From contig NZ_LMLW01000001.1 of NCBI RefSeq assembly GCF_001422045.1, positions 8,972-72,971 of the forward strand: a DNA stretch of 64,000 nucleotides, given 5' to 3'. A model generated the notes under the pieces. The model ran no database searches. It saw only the letters and a list, made by a program, of their open reading frames with translations, and was not told the DNA's origin. A program made the translations under genes and the position numbers. This document shows, piece by piece, positions 35,683 to 44,354 of this stretch. Position 1 is the stretch's first letter; each line of letters begins with the position of its first letter. Origin of the DNA: Sphingomonas sp. Leaf242. Its GTDB lineage: Bacteria > Pseudomonadota > Alphaproteobacteria > Sphingomonadales > Sphingomonadaceae.

Positions 35683-38106
35683 ATGAACCGCTTCGCCCTG
35701 CTCTCGCTCTACCGGTCGCTGACCCGCCACCGGCTTTATGCCGCGCTCAACATCGGCGGGCTGGCGGTGGGGGTCGCCGTCTTTCTCGTCCTCGGGCTCT
35801 ACGTCCGGTTCGAGACGAGCTTCGAGAAATGGCTGCCGCGCCACGCCGGAATCTATGTCGTGCAGACGGTGTGGAACCTGCCGGAAAGCCCCGTCAACGG
35901 TGCCTATCCGAACACGATGGGCGGTCTGCTGGACCAGCTGCGTGAGGATTTCCCCGGTATCGTCGGCACGCGGATCCGCGGCGGCGAGAACGGGGGATCG
36001 GTGATCCGCGGCGGTGTCGCGACGGCCGAGGACGTCGCGCAGGTCGACGCATCTTTCTTCCGGGTATTCGACCTGCCAATGGCGCGGGGCGACGGCCGCG
36101 CCGCGCTTGCCAGCCCAACCAACGCGCTGATCAGTGAGAGCGTGGCGCGCAAATATTTCGGCACCGCCAACCCCGTCGGTCAGACGCTGACGATCGCGAC
36201 CGATGCGCAGACCAACTACCAGATCGCCGGCGTCTTCCGCGACCTGCCCAAGACCAGCGACCTGCGGCTCTCGATCCTGATCCCGCTGCCGCGGACCCCG
36301 CCGTCGGAGAGCTGGTTCCACTGGGGCAGTACGTCGCTCCAAACGTTTCTGCGGTTCGATACGCCAGCCGCGGCGCGCGCGTTTTCGCAGACAATCCCGT
36401 CGTTCGTGAACCGGCGAGGCTTGGCGGATCTCGGCAAGAATGCGTGGGACACGCAGCGGATCGCCGTCCTGCCGATCGACCGGCTTCATCTCGAACCGAC
36501 CGGATCGCAGAGCGCCAGCCGCAAGATCACCGTCGTGACACTCGGGCTGGTCGGGCTGCTGACGCTGGTCATCGCGGTCGTGAACTACGTCAACCTGGCG
36601 ACCGCACGCGCCGGTCTGCGCGCACGCGAGGTGGCGATGCGCAAGGTCCTGGGTGCGGACCGCGCCACGCTGGTCCGCCAGTTCCTGGGGGAGGCGGTGC
36701 TGACCGTGATCGTCGCGGGCCTGACCGGGCTGATTCTCGCCGAGCTCGGACTGCCGCTGGTCAATGCGGCCGGAGGCCTGTCGCTGAGCATTCCCTATGC
36801 GCTCGTCGTGCCCGCGCTGGCGGTGCTTGCGGTAATGGTGGGGATCCTCGCCGGCTTCTATCCGGCGGTGCTGCTGTCGCGGTTTCCCGCGGCGGCGGTG
36901 CTGGCGTCGGCGCGTTCACCAGGCGGCGGCCGTGCCGGAACCCGCACGCGCGAGGCGCTGGTCGTGCTGCAGTTCGCGCTGGCGATCGCGTTCATGATAG
37001 GCACCACGGTGCTGGTCGCGCAGACCCGCCATGTTCGCCAGTCCGATCTCGGTTTCAGGCGCGAGGGGCTGCTGGTGCTCCTGTCGATGCGCGACAGCCT
37101 CGTCGACAGCGCGCAGCGTCGCGCAGTCATCGCGGCGATCCGCGATCTTCCGGGTGTTACCGGTGTCGCCGTCGGCAACACCGCGGTCGGCGGCAGCGGC
37201 GAGGACAATAGCGACAACGTACCCTTGCCGGGCGTGACCGGTCCCGGACCGTCGCTCCGCTGGTCGATCGTCGGGCCGGCGTTCTTCCGGGTCTATGGCA
37301 CGCGTTTGCTAGCTGGCCGGGTCTTCGACGAAGCGCATCGCGCGGACGACGATCCGTCCCGCGCAAAAGGGGTGTCCATAGCCATCGTCATCAACCGACG
37401 CGCTGTCGCCGTGCTGGGCTTCCGCTCGCCGGAGGATGCGGTCGGCAAGACGGTCGGCGGCGACCGGCCGCGGACGATTATCGGCGTGGTCGACGACATG
37501 CGTTTCTCCTCGCCGCGCGAACCCAACAGCGCGGCATATTATATCTATTACCGCGAGCCCGAGCGTACCGGCACGGCGGTCGCCTCGATCCGCTTTGCGG
37601 GCGACCCACGCGCGATGCTCGACGCGGTCAGGAAGACTTGGCAGCGGATCGTGCCTCAGGTGCCGTTCGCCGCCGATACCGCCGACTCCCGCCTGAACGC
37701 GTTCTACGAAACCGACGACCGCGCCACGCGGCTGTTCGGCATCGGCGCAGCGCTGGCGGTGCTGATCGGTTGCGTCGGGCTGTGGGGTCTGGCCTCGTTC
37801 AACACCGCGCGGCGGATTCGGGAGATCGGGATCAGGAAGACGCTCGGCGCGTCGTCCGCCGATATCGTCATGCTCCTGGTCGGCCAGTTTCTCCGCCCCG
37901 TGCTGATCGCCAACGTCATCGCATGGCCGCTCGCCTTTGTGTCGATGCGGACGTGGCTGGCCGGCTTCGACGACCGGATCACGCTATCGCCGCTCTATTT
38001 CGTTGGCGCCAGCCTGCTCGCGCTTGCGGTCGCAGTGTTGACCGTGCTGGGCCAGTCGCTCCGCGCCAGCCGTGCTGCGCCGGCTTGGGCGCTCCGCCAT
38101 GACTAA
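35683..38106 (+). CDS. FtsX/MacB-type ABC permease (second of tandem pair)
   Basis: The product is 807 aa with the same architecture as the preceding permease, and the first 15 residues (MNFRALLSLYRSLTR-like start) are nearly identical. Conserved blocks include ALNIGGLAVGVAVFLVLGLY, RAREVAMRKVLGADRA and IGIRKTLGASSADIVMLL. The periplasmic loops differ most, as expected if each permease contributes a different part of the substrate path. Its stop overlaps the start of the truncated channel gene by 8 bases. Confidence 0.92.
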   Translation: MNRFALLSLYRSLTRHRLYAALNIGGLAVGVAVFLVLGLYVRFETSFEKWLPRHAGIYVVQTVWNLPESPVNGAYPNTMGGLLDQLREDFPGIVGTRIRGGENGGSVIRGGVATAEDVAQVDASFFRVFDLPMARGDGRAALASPTNALISESVARKYFGTANPVGQTLTIATDAQTNYQIAGVFRDLPKTSDLRLSILIPLPRTPPSESWFHWGSTSLQTFLRFDTPAAARAFSQTIPSFVNRRGLADLGKNAWDTQRIAVLPIDRLHLEPTGSQSASRKITVVTLGLVGLLTLVIAVVNYVNLATARAGLRAREVAMRKVLGADRATLVRQFLGEAVLTVIVAGLTGLILAELGLPLVNAAGGLSLSIPYALVVPALAVLAVMVGILAGFYPAVLLSRFPAAAVLASARSPGGGRAGTRTREALVVLQFALAIAFMIGTTVLVAQTRHVRQSDLGFRREGLLVLLSMRDSLVDSAQRRAVIAAIRDLPGVTGVAVGNTAVGGSGEDNSDNVPLPGVTGPGPSLRWSIVGPAFFRVYGTRLLAGRVFDEAHRADDDPSRAKGVSIAIVINRRAVAVLGFRSPEDAVGKTVGGDRPRTIIGVVDDMRFSSPREPNSAAYYIYYREPERTGTAVASIRFAGDPRAMLDAVRKTWQRIVPQVPFAADTADSRLNAFYETDDRATRLFGIGAALAVLIGCVGLWGLASFNTARRIREIGIRKTLGASSADIVMLLVGQFLRPVLIANVIAWPLAFVSMRTWLAGFDDRITLSPLYFVGASLLALAVAVLTVLGQSLRASRAAPAWALRHD

Positions 38107-38316
38107 GTGGCTGGCGTTGATCGGCGTGGCGTTCCTTGTTGCACCGGTTTCGGCGGAAACCCTGCGCGAGGCGATAGCGACGGCTTATGCGACCAACCCG
38201 CAACTCGGCGCAGCACGCGCCCGCCAGGAAGCGCTCGCCAAGAGCCCGGAGCAGGCGCGTGTGCTCGGTCGCCCGACCGTGTCCGTCGACGCGGGCGCGG
38301 GGTATGACCGGCTGGG
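38099..38316 (+). pseudogene. 5' fragment of TolC-type outer-membrane channel gene
   Basis: The ATG at 38099 starts a signal peptide (MTKWLALIGVAFLVAPVSA) followed by the TolC-family N-terminus ETLREAIATAYATNPQLGAA. After roughly 72 codons, near VDAGAGYDRLG, the homology ends and the DNA continues as the antisense of another gene. A normal TolC protein has 430-500 residues, so more than 80% is missing. The operon has therefore lost its own outer-membrane partner. Confidence 0.8.
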
Positions 38317-38535
38317 CCGCATGTCGCGGTGGATCCGCGAGACGCACTTCTTCGGATCGAGATCGAGCCCGGCCACCGCCTCGTCGTAACTGGCGGCGGC
38401 GTCGATCAGCTGGGCAGCAACGTCCGTCAGGTTCTCGAGCGCCGTCTCGTAGCGGTCACGGTGCGCCTCGAACCATTCCTTGTCATTGTTCTTGCCCAGG
38501 TCGCGCAGGAACTTGAACGTAGCGGCATCGATCAT
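38317..38535 (-). pseudogene. 5' fragment of DUF2461-family gene
   Basis: The ATG at 38535 opens MIDAATFKFLRDLGKNNDKE, and the frame runs to DLDPKKCVSRIHRDMR, the conserved first third of DUF2461 proteins. There it stops at the junction with the TolC fragment. The remaining ~150 residues of the family are absent. The two fragments face each other, so one rearrangement truncated both genes. Confidence 0.75.
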
Positions 38536-38558
38536 CGGGATACTCCTTGTGGGGATGG

Positions 38559-38774
38559 TCAGGCGCCGGTGGCGGAGACGGCGACCACGGGTTCGACGGC
38601 GCGGAAGAGGACGCCGGCGATCTCCGAATCATATTCGTTGGCGCGATCGATCAGGTCCTCCTCGAGCGCGAGAAGATCGTCGCGGGCGGCATGCAATGCA
38701 CCGCGATGTGCGACGGCCCATACCTTGCTGTTGTCGCCCGGATGTTTGGCGAATAGGAACGCTCGATCGACCAT
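38559..38774 (-). CDS. Small conserved-looking hypothetical protein
   Basis: The product is 71 aa, soluble and helical, beginning MVDRAFLFAKHPGDNSKVWA. It lies 23 bases upstream of the DUF2461 fragment on the same strand and is divergent from a TetR gene. I know no family for it. The amino-acid pattern (alternating helices, balanced charge) argues for a real gene. Confidence 0.5.
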   Translation of the reverse strand: MVDRAFLFAKHPGDNSKVWAVAHRGALHAARDDLLALEEDLIDRANEYDSEIAGVLFRAVEPVVAVSATGA

Positions 38775-38838
38775 CGCGCAATAACGGACGGTATCGTCCT
38801 TTGTTGCAATGCCGGGTGAACGGACTAACTCTGACGCT

Positions 38839-39483
38839 ATGGCTGACGCTCCTCCGACAGATCGCCCGCGTAGAGGCCGCCCCCGCGCCGAAGATCGCGG
38901 ATTGGTCGATGAGCGCGTCCTCGACGCCGCGACGGCGCTGTTTCTCGAACAGGGGTTCGGGCGGACGACGCTGGACCAGGTCTCGGAGCGATCGCGGACG
39001 GGAAAATCGACGCTCTACGGGCGGTATGCGAACAAGGAGGCCTTGTTCGCGGCGGTGGTGACGCGGTCGATCGACGCGATGTTCGACGATCTGAAAGCCG
39101 CTCCGTCCGGTGGCGACGTGCAAAGCCGGTTGCGCCATCTCGGACGCGAGCTGGCGCTGGTGATGCTCGATGCGCGGTGTGTCGCGCTGATGCGGATCAC
39201 CGCGGCCGAGGCCGGCAACTTTCCGGCGCTGGCGACGCTCGGGTATCAAAAGAGCTTCGACGGCACGGCGCGCTTCGTCGCGGAGGCGATCGTCGGGCCG
39301 GACGGGAGCAGGTCGGTAGAGAACGCCCTGCCGATCGCCTGCCGGTTCGTCGAACTCGCGCTTCAGCCGATCAGTTTCCAGGCGACCTTCGGCGTCGATC
39401 CCGAACTGTTGAAAGAGCATGTCGGTCGTCATGTCGACGATGCGATCGTCCTGCTGACCACGACCGGTTTGCTCAAGAGCTGA
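38839..39483 (+). CDS. TetR-family transcriptional regulator
   Basis: The product is 214 aa from the ATG at 38839. A basic N-terminal extension (RPRRGRPRAEDRG) precedes the helix-turn-helix: ALFLEQGFGRTTLDQVSERS and KSTLYGRYANKEALFAAVV. The C-terminal domain belongs to the group with TetR_C_7-like helices. It probably represses the divergent small-protein/DUF2461 operon at 38535-38774, now truncated. Confidence 0.88.
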   Translation: MADAPPTDRPRRGRPRAEDRGLVDERVLDAATALFLEQGFGRTTLDQVSERSRTGKSTLYGRYANKEALFAAVVTRSIDAMFDDLKAAPSGGDVQSRLRHLGRELALVMLDARCVALMRITAAEAGNFPALATLGYQKSFDGTARFVAEAIVGPDGSRSVENALPIACRFVELALQPISFQATFGVDPELLKEHVGRHVDDAIVLLTTTGLLKS

Positions 39484-39545
39484 CGACGCTCTCGGGCGTC
39501 ACCGCAGTCGGCACGCTGTTTTCTGGGCTTATTTCTATCACCCCG

Positions 39546-39570
39546 GGAACCATGATCGCGCCGACGCGTC
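39546..39570 (+). promoter_or_regulatory. Possible EcfG-type general stress promoter
   Basis: GGAAC at 39546-39550 and CGTC at 39567-39570 are 16 bases apart, close to the alphaproteobacterial general-stress sigma consensus GGAAC-N16/17-CGTT. It lies about 145 bases upstream of the ferritin-like stress gene. The last base of the -10 is off consensus, so this is a candidate only. Confidence 0.4.
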
Positions 39571-39712
39571 TTTAATGGACGAAACCCTCCGTTAATTAGC
39601 GGCGGCGATCGCATTTCTTCACCCGACCCTTTCAACGCGTTTTCGTCCGTCGTTCCGTCCCCGTTTGCGGCACGGGATCGGTGTGCGCGGGGTCACAGTT
39701 CAAGGACGCACG

Positions 39713-40204
39713 ATGTCTAAAGCAGCCTATATGGAATGGTACAAAGCTGGCTCGCATGCCGCACGCTCGGCGTGCGAGCAGGGTGTCGCGGCCGCATCTA
39801 AGGCCGAGCAGCACTTCACCGACAGCGATGCCAAGGCGCTGGCTGGCGATGGCAGGACGATGCTCGAGCAGCACCAGAAGGCGTTTGTCGGCTTCCTCGC
39901 CGACATCCGTGAACAGCCGAACGACTTCGTCGATCAGATCATGAAGGGTATCGGCGAGGGCGTCGGCCTGTCGCTCGAGGCGGCAGAGGAACCCGAGATC
40001 GTCGATGTCGCGCTGGTGACGGGTGAACAGACCGGGCTGCACTATTTCATCGCAGCATACGGCGCCCATGGTGCCGCTGCCAAGGCGCTCGGGATGCCCG
40101 CGCATGCCGAGACTCTGGAGCAGATGATCGAAGAGTGCCACGCGCTAGACCGTCGCTACACCGATGTCGCTGAAGCCAGAGTCAATCCAGCGGCGGCGGC
40201 CTAA
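39713..40204 (+). CDS. Ferritin-like DUF892 (YciE/YciF-type) protein
   Basis: The product is 163 aa with AAGGAC 6 nt before the ATG. It is entirely helical, a four-helix bundle of about 160 residues. The segments AYGAHGAAAKALGMPAHAET and EEPEIVDVALVTGEQTGLHY contain the conserved Glu and His-rich faces of the YciE/YciF family, stress-induced proteins of unclear function that may bind metal. Control by the general stress sigma factor is suggested by the upstream box. Confidence 0.75.
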   Translation: MSKAAYMEWYKAGSHAARSACEQGVAAASKAEQHFTDSDAKALAGDGRTMLEQHQKAFVGFLADIREQPNDFVDQIMKGIGEGVGLSLEAAEEPEIVDVALVTGEQTGLHYFIAAYGAHGAAAKALGMPAHAETLEQMIEECHALDRRYTDVAEARVNPAAAA

Positions 40205-40296
40205 CGACCTTCCAGTCCGAAGAGCCCGGATGCTGCCGTTCCACGCTCTGCGGTGGGCCGGCAGTATTCGCTTCGTCGATCCACGAGGATGAATTC

Positions 40297-40425
40297 ATGG
40301 CGATGCCCCGGATGATGCAGGCTGCACGACTATACGATGTCGACTCCGACATGCAGCTGGAAGAGATTGTGAGAAAAGCCGAACGCAGCGGTGGTTTCAC
40401 CAACTTCGTCGTCAATCCGAACTGA
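40297..40425 (+). CDS. Possible 42-residue small protein upstream of photolyase homologue
   Basis: An ATG preceded by GAGGA at 7 nt opens MAMPRMMQAARLYDVDSDMQ and ends with FTNFVVNPN at TGA 40423-40425. It is 3-12 bases upstream of the cryptochrome/photolyase start, so the two could be coupled. The amphipathic helix and tight spacing suggest a leader peptide or small protein, but I know no homologue. Confidence 0.45.
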   Translation: MAMPRMMQAARLYDVDSDMQLEEIVRKAERSGGFTNFVVNPN

Positions 40426-40437
40426 CGGGTGCCGACG

Positions 40438-41778
40438 ATGCCAAAGTCCTTGCCTGGAAAGGTGCTCGTCCTGCTGGCCGAGGATTTGCGACTGGAAGAC
40501 AATCTCGCCTTCGCCTTGGCATCGGACCCCAACGGCGATGGACTGGCGGTTCTCCGCATTCTTCCCGAAGCGCGAGGCCGGCCCCTGCGTACCCAACACC
40601 GGCGGGAGATCGAGGATGCGGCTGAGATCCGTCTCGGCAAGCAGCTGTGCGACAGGGGTATCGCGTTCGAAATCGTGGGTCCCGAAGACGACGCATCGCT
40701 GGTGCACGCCTGCCGTCGGTTGGGGTGCACATCCGTCATTCGCAACGCAGCCGACGGCATGGCGATCGAGAACGCGTATCGTCTGGAGTGGGAGCGGGAG
40801 TCGGCGGCTGCGAACATTCCCTTCCTGACGGTCAACGGGGAGATGATCCGGCGGCTGGGTCCGGGCGGTGCAAAACCCGACCGTCCGTTCCTGTCGGATG
40901 ACCGGGAGGTCGAAGCAGATCGCTTGCCTGACGATCATCCGATCCTGCTGCTGCGTGCGTTCCTGCTTGCGCTGCCGGATCGCAATTATCTGGCCGACAT
41001 GTGGATACCAGGTCGGGACCGGACGAGTTCCAGCCAGCTCTCGACCCATTTTGCCGCGGGAACGCTGTCGAGTGACCGTGCGACATGGGAAACCGTCAAG
41101 GCCGAACGCGCGTGGAACGCGGCCAATCCTGGGCAATCACGGACGCCGGAAGGTGCGTCGTTTCGCCACTTCCGGAGTAGGGTCAGCATGAGGACGGGGT
41201 TTCTGACGACGTTCTCCCGCTACCAGGACACGACGCCACCGCTGGCATCGCCTCCGGCGGAGATGGAGCGGGTCCGGGCATGGCGAGACGGTCGCACCGG
41301 CATCCCCATGCCCGACGCCGCCATGCGCGAGCTGGCTCGCACCGGCTGGATCAATTTCCGGCTGCGGCAGCTCGTCACGTCCTACGGTGTCCAGCTTCTT
41401 CAACTCCCCGCGGCCGAGGTCGGTGGCGCGCTTGCCGAGATGTTCGACGACTATGAGCCGGGCATCACCTGGCCACAGGTCGGCCTGAACGATGGGACGA
41501 TCATGCAGGATCGCGGTCCACGCATCCTCAATCCGGTCAAGCAAGGCCGCGATCTCGATCCGTTTGAGACGTACGTCAGGCGGTGGATCCCCGAACTGGA
41601 ACCGGTGCCGGTCGGCTTCGGACACGAGCCATGGCTCTGGCTCGACAATCCGCTGCCTGCCCCGATCGTCGATCACAAAGCCGCCTTCCGCGATGCCCGA
41701 GCCCGATGGGGGAATCAAAAGCAACGTCTAAGGCCACGTGAAGATGTGCTCCTCACGCACGGGAGTGACCCTTCCTGA
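40438..41778 (+). CDS. Cryptochrome/photolyase-family FAD protein
   Basis: The product is 446 aa from the ATG at 40438 (GTG 40429 adds three residues). The N-terminal Rossmann domain (~8-130) begins VLVLLAEDLRLEDNLAFALA, the antenna-binding region. The FAD-binding C-terminal half has VRAWRDGRTGIPMPDAAMRE, the classical photolyase signature, and later RILNPVKQGRDLDPFETYVR and RWIPELEPVP. The usual Trp-rich segment between them is altered. It repairs pyrimidine dimers with blue light or serves as a photoreceptor; the sequence cannot decide. Confidence 0.85.
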   Translation: MPKSLPGKVLVLLAEDLRLEDNLAFALASDPNGDGLAVLRILPEARGRPLRTQHRREIEDAAEIRLGKQLCDRGIAFEIVGPEDDASLVHACRRLGCTSVIRNAADGMAIENAYRLEWERESAAANIPFLTVNGEMIRRLGPGGAKPDRPFLSDDREVEADRLPDDHPILLLRAFLLALPDRNYLADMWIPGRDRTSSSQLSTHFAAGTLSSDRATWETVKAERAWNAANPGQSRTPEGASFRHFRSRVSMRTGFLTTFSRYQDTTPPLASPPAEMERVRAWRDGRTGIPMPDAAMRELARTGWINFRLRQLVTSYGVQLLQLPAAEVGGALAEMFDDYEPGITWPQVGLNDGTIMQDRGPRILNPVKQGRDLDPFETYVRRWIPELEPVPVGFGHEPWLWLDNPLPAPIVDHKAAFRDARARWGNQKQRLRPREDVLLTHGSDPS

Positions 41779-42084
41779 GAGCTGCAGCATGCAAATGGTG
41801 ACCATTAGGATACTGGCCGAAACTATGGATCTGCAGCTACCGCCTGTCCCGAAGCTCGATTGTTTTGGAGACAGGCGGTAATGCAGCCCGACGGCAGCTA
41901 TCGCACACGCCTCTCTGAAGGCTGCAGTACGACTGACCTGCCCAGTCCCTGCCGTCCAACCAGATGAACGAGTGGCTGAAGTCCGGAAGTCGATAGGTAA
42001 ATCTGCGGGGACAAGAGGCTAGCTGGCCTACAACCGTTAGCTCTCACCTCGGGTTGCCGCGCCACGTTGAAAACACCGGTGTTC
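41779..42084. other. Intergenic stretch with one long stem-loop
   Basis: About 300 bases beyond the photolyase gene. The main structure is the long inverted repeat at 41831-41886, listed separately. No gene is visible. Confidence 0.5.
41831..41886. repeat. Long stem-loop downstream of photolyase homologue
   Basis: Arms TACCGCCTGTC (41838-41848) and GACAGGCGGTA (41870-41880) pair perfectly over 11 bases, and CTGCA/TGCAG extends the stem after a small bulge. The loop is about 21 bases. There is no T-run. It may be a transcript end, a small RNA structure or a miniature mobile element. Confidence 0.55.
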
Positions 42085-42325
42085 TAGTACGCACCTTCAG
42101 ATGGGGCATCCAAATGCTCGTGACGTCCGATCCCGTTTTGCACGATCGAATCCAGCGCAGTGATGGCCTCGATGTCCTGATCATCTCGAGTCGGCACCGC
42201 GAAACGCCATAGCTGCCGTCGGGATCGATCACCGGGCCGTGCGCCACGATCTGCCCTTTGGCGAGCAGGTCGTCGAGCAACGCGCCGTGCTGCTCATCGA
42301 TGTCTTTTATCGTCGGTCATCGTCG
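42085..42325 (-). pseudogene. YCII-domain protein gene, frameshifted
   Basis: One frame gives HGALLDDLLAKGQIVAHGPV and IDPDGSYGVS, the core of YCII-related proteins; a one-base shift near 42190 gives DDQDIEAITALDSIVQNGIG and HLDAPSEGAY before TAG at 42085. Upstream, the start MTDDKRHR meets a stop soon after. Joined together this is a complete short YCII-domain protein, so the gene is broken by small lesions. Confidence 0.7.
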
Positions 42326-42444
42326 CGAGGAATCCGCGCGGGGTGGCAGGTATTTGCACAGCTGACATTTCATCGATGGTACCGTCAGACCTGAAACTGC
42401 TCGGCGCAGGCGGTGCGCAAGAGCCTACGCTATCCGGTTCTGGC

Positions 42445-42822
42445 CTAGCCTCGGGTGAGCTCGGGCAGCGTGTCTTCGATCCAGTCGGCCAGCGCCTGTA
42501 CGAGGAGGGCGGCCTGCTTGCCTTGCTCGGTCAGCGCATACTCGACACGGGGCGGTACGACCGGGAAGCTTCGGCGGCGGACGAGCCCGTCGCCTTCGAG
42601 CTGCTTCAATGTCTGCGAGAGCATGCGTTCGCTGACGCCGGCGACCTTGCGGCGAAGGTCGCTGAACCGAAGCGTCCCGGGTAGCAGCGCGATCAACGCC
42701 AGTGTGCCCCAACTGCTCGTCACGTGCCGCAGGATGGCGCGAGAGGGACACCGGGGCGCGAACACGTCGCCGCGTTCCATGCGATCGGCAAGGCGCGTGG
42801 ACGATGCGGTGGTGATTTCCAA
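42445..42822 (-). CDS. HxlR-family transcriptional regulator
   Basis: The product is 125 aa from a TTG at 42822 with AAAAGG upstream; ATG 42780 would give 111 aa. The winged helix shows the HxlR hallmark CPSRAILRHVTSSWG with a Cys near the start, then LRFSDLRRKVAGVSERMLSQ and LEGDGLVRRRSFPVVPPRVE. Members of this family control the neighbouring quinone reductase or formaldehyde/electrophile-response genes via the redox-active Cys. It is divergent from the qorB-like gene and very probably represses it. Confidence 0.88.
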   Translation of the reverse strand: MEITTASSTRLADRMERGDVFAPRCPSRAILRHVTSSWGTLALIALLPGTLRFSDLRRKVAGVSERMLSQTLKQLEGDGLVRRRSFPVVPPRVEYALTEQGKQAALLVQALADWIEDTLPELTRG

Positions 42823-42905
42823 AACTAACCTTTTTGTGCGTACTTCTGTTTCGTAAGTTAAGCGCTTACCTCGCCTGCATCAACAGCGTGAAAGTGGAGA
42901 CCATC

Positions 42906-43769
42906 ATGTACGCAGTCACGGGAGCTTCCGGTCAGCTTGGTCGCTTGGTCATCGACGCCCTTCTCCGGACGGCCAGGCCATCCGACATCGTCGCGCTCGT
43001 ACGCAATCCCGCCAAGCTGAGCGACCTTGCCGCGCGCGGCGTCGTCGTGCGGGCCTTCGATTACGATGCGCCGGATACGCTCGAGCCCGCACTCGCCGGG
43101 GTCGAGCGCCTGCTGCTGATCTCCTCGAGCGACGTCGGTTCGCGCGAGGCGCAGCACAAGGCCGTGATCTCCGCCGCCAAGACGGCGGGTGTCGGCTACA
43201 TCGCGTACACCAGCATCCTCCATGCCGACGCCAATCCGATGAACCTGGCGGTCGAGCACCGCGCGACCGAGGCCGCGATCAAGGCAAGCGGCCTGCCGCA
43301 CGCGATCCTTCGCAACGGCTGGTATACCGAGAATTACGTTATGTCCGCCGCGTCCGCGATCGAGCATGGTGCACTGGTCGGTAGTGCAGGCGACGGCCGG
43401 ATTTCCAGCGCGAGCCGCGAGGACTATGCCGATGCGGCGGCCGCGGTGCTGATCGATGGTTCCGCCGAGACCCGGGTCTTCGAACTCGCCGGGGACGATG
43501 CGTTCACGCTTGCCGAGTTCACCGCTGCGATCGGCGAGATCGCGGGACGCCCGGTCGTCTACCAGGATCTACCGCAGGACGACTATCGCCGGATCCTTGA
43601 AGGCGCCGGCCTTCCGGCACCGATCGCCGACATGCTCGCGGAAAGCGATGCAAAGGCGGCCAACGGCTCATTGTTCGACGAGGGCCGGGCACTCAGCGCG
43701 CTGATCGGTCGTCCGACGACGCCATGGCGCACGACGCTCGCCGACGCATTGAAGGGCAAGCAAGGCTGA
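42906..43769 (+). CDS. NAD(P)H:quinone oxidoreductase type 2 (QorB-like)
   Basis: The product is 287 aa from an ATG with GGAGA 6 nt upstream. The NmrA-like short-chain dehydrogenase fold begins with MYAVTGASGQLGRLVIDALL (NADP-binding GASGQLG). Residues SNP-binding NP in ALVRNPAKLSDLAARG, YIAYTSILHAD and LRNGWYTENY match the QOR2/YtfG group, which reduces quinones. The 83-base divergent region with the HxlR gene is the expected operator region. Confidence 0.88.
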   Translation: MYAVTGASGQLGRLVIDALLRTARPSDIVALVRNPAKLSDLAARGVVVRAFDYDAPDTLEPALAGVERLLLISSSDVGSREAQHKAVISAAKTAGVGYIAYTSILHADANPMNLAVEHRATEAAIKASGLPHAILRNGWYTENYVMSAASAIEHGALVGSAGDGRISSASREDYADAAAAVLIDGSAETRVFELAGDDAFTLAEFTAAIGEIAGRPVVYQDLPQDDYRRILEGAGLPAPIADMLAESDAKAANGSLFDEGRALSALIGRPTTPWRTTLADALKGKQG

Positions 43770-43779
43770 CGCTGGCGCT

Positions 43780-44352
43780 TCAAGCGCGCGCGTCGGGATC
43801 GCGCTTGGCCGCTACGCGTGCGGGAATGCCGACAACGGTCGTTCCCGCCGCGACATCCCGGGTGACGACGCTGCCGGCACCGACGATCGCGTCGTCGCCG
43901 ATCGTCACGCCGGGCAGGATCAGCGCGCCGGCGCCGATCCAGACGTTGCGGCCGATGACGACCGGGCGGCCGAACTCCAGCATCTTCGCCCTGATCGCTG
44001 GATCGCGGGGGTGATCCGCCGTGAGGATCTGGACACCCGGTCCGATCTGCGTTCCCGCGCCGATCCGGACCGACACGACATCCAGGACGATGCATCCGAA
44101 ATTGAGAAAGACACCGTCTTCGAGGTGGATGTTGTAGCCATAATCGCAGTAGAACGGCGATCGCACGGTGGCGCCGTTGCCGACGTGCCCTAGCGCTTCG
44201 GCGAGCATCGCATGCCGCTCTGACGCAGGCGCAGCGGGCGCGGTATTGTAGCGCGCGAGCCAGATAGAGGCCGCCGCGGCGTCGGCCGCAAGTTCGGGAC
44301 CGTCCGCGGTGTACAGGTCGCCGCGCAACATCTTCTGCTTTTCGGTCGGCAT
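43780..44352 (-). CDS. maa: Maltose/galactoside O-acetyltransferase, left-handed beta-helix
   Basis: The product is 190 aa from the ATG at 44352. It starts MPTEKQKMLRGDLYTADGPE, the typical start of Maa and LacA-like enzymes, and then has the hexapeptide repeats of the left-handed beta-helix (IGAGTQIGPGVQILTADHP, catalytic His in DHP, VWIGAGALILPGVTIGDDAI, VGAGSVVTRDVAAGT). It transfers acetyl from acetyl-CoA to a sugar. It is 2 bases downstream of the DUF1349 gene, so the two form an operon. Confidence 0.9.
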   Translation of the reverse strand: MPTEKQKMLRGDLYTADGPELAADAAAASIWLARYNTAPAAPASERHAMLAEALGHVGNGATVRSPFYCDYGYNIHLEDGVFLNFGCIVLDVVSVRIGAGTQIGPGVQILTADHPRDPAIRAKMLEFGRPVVIGRNVWIGAGALILPGVTIGDDAIVGAGSVVTRDVAAGTTVVGIPARVAAKRDPDARA

Positions 44353-44354
44353 GC

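Noticed and set aside
42836-42852. TGCGTACTTCTG between hxlR and the quinone reductase
   Set aside because: It resembles the first nine bases of the FixJ-like motif, but the remainder diverges and an HxlR operator explains it better.
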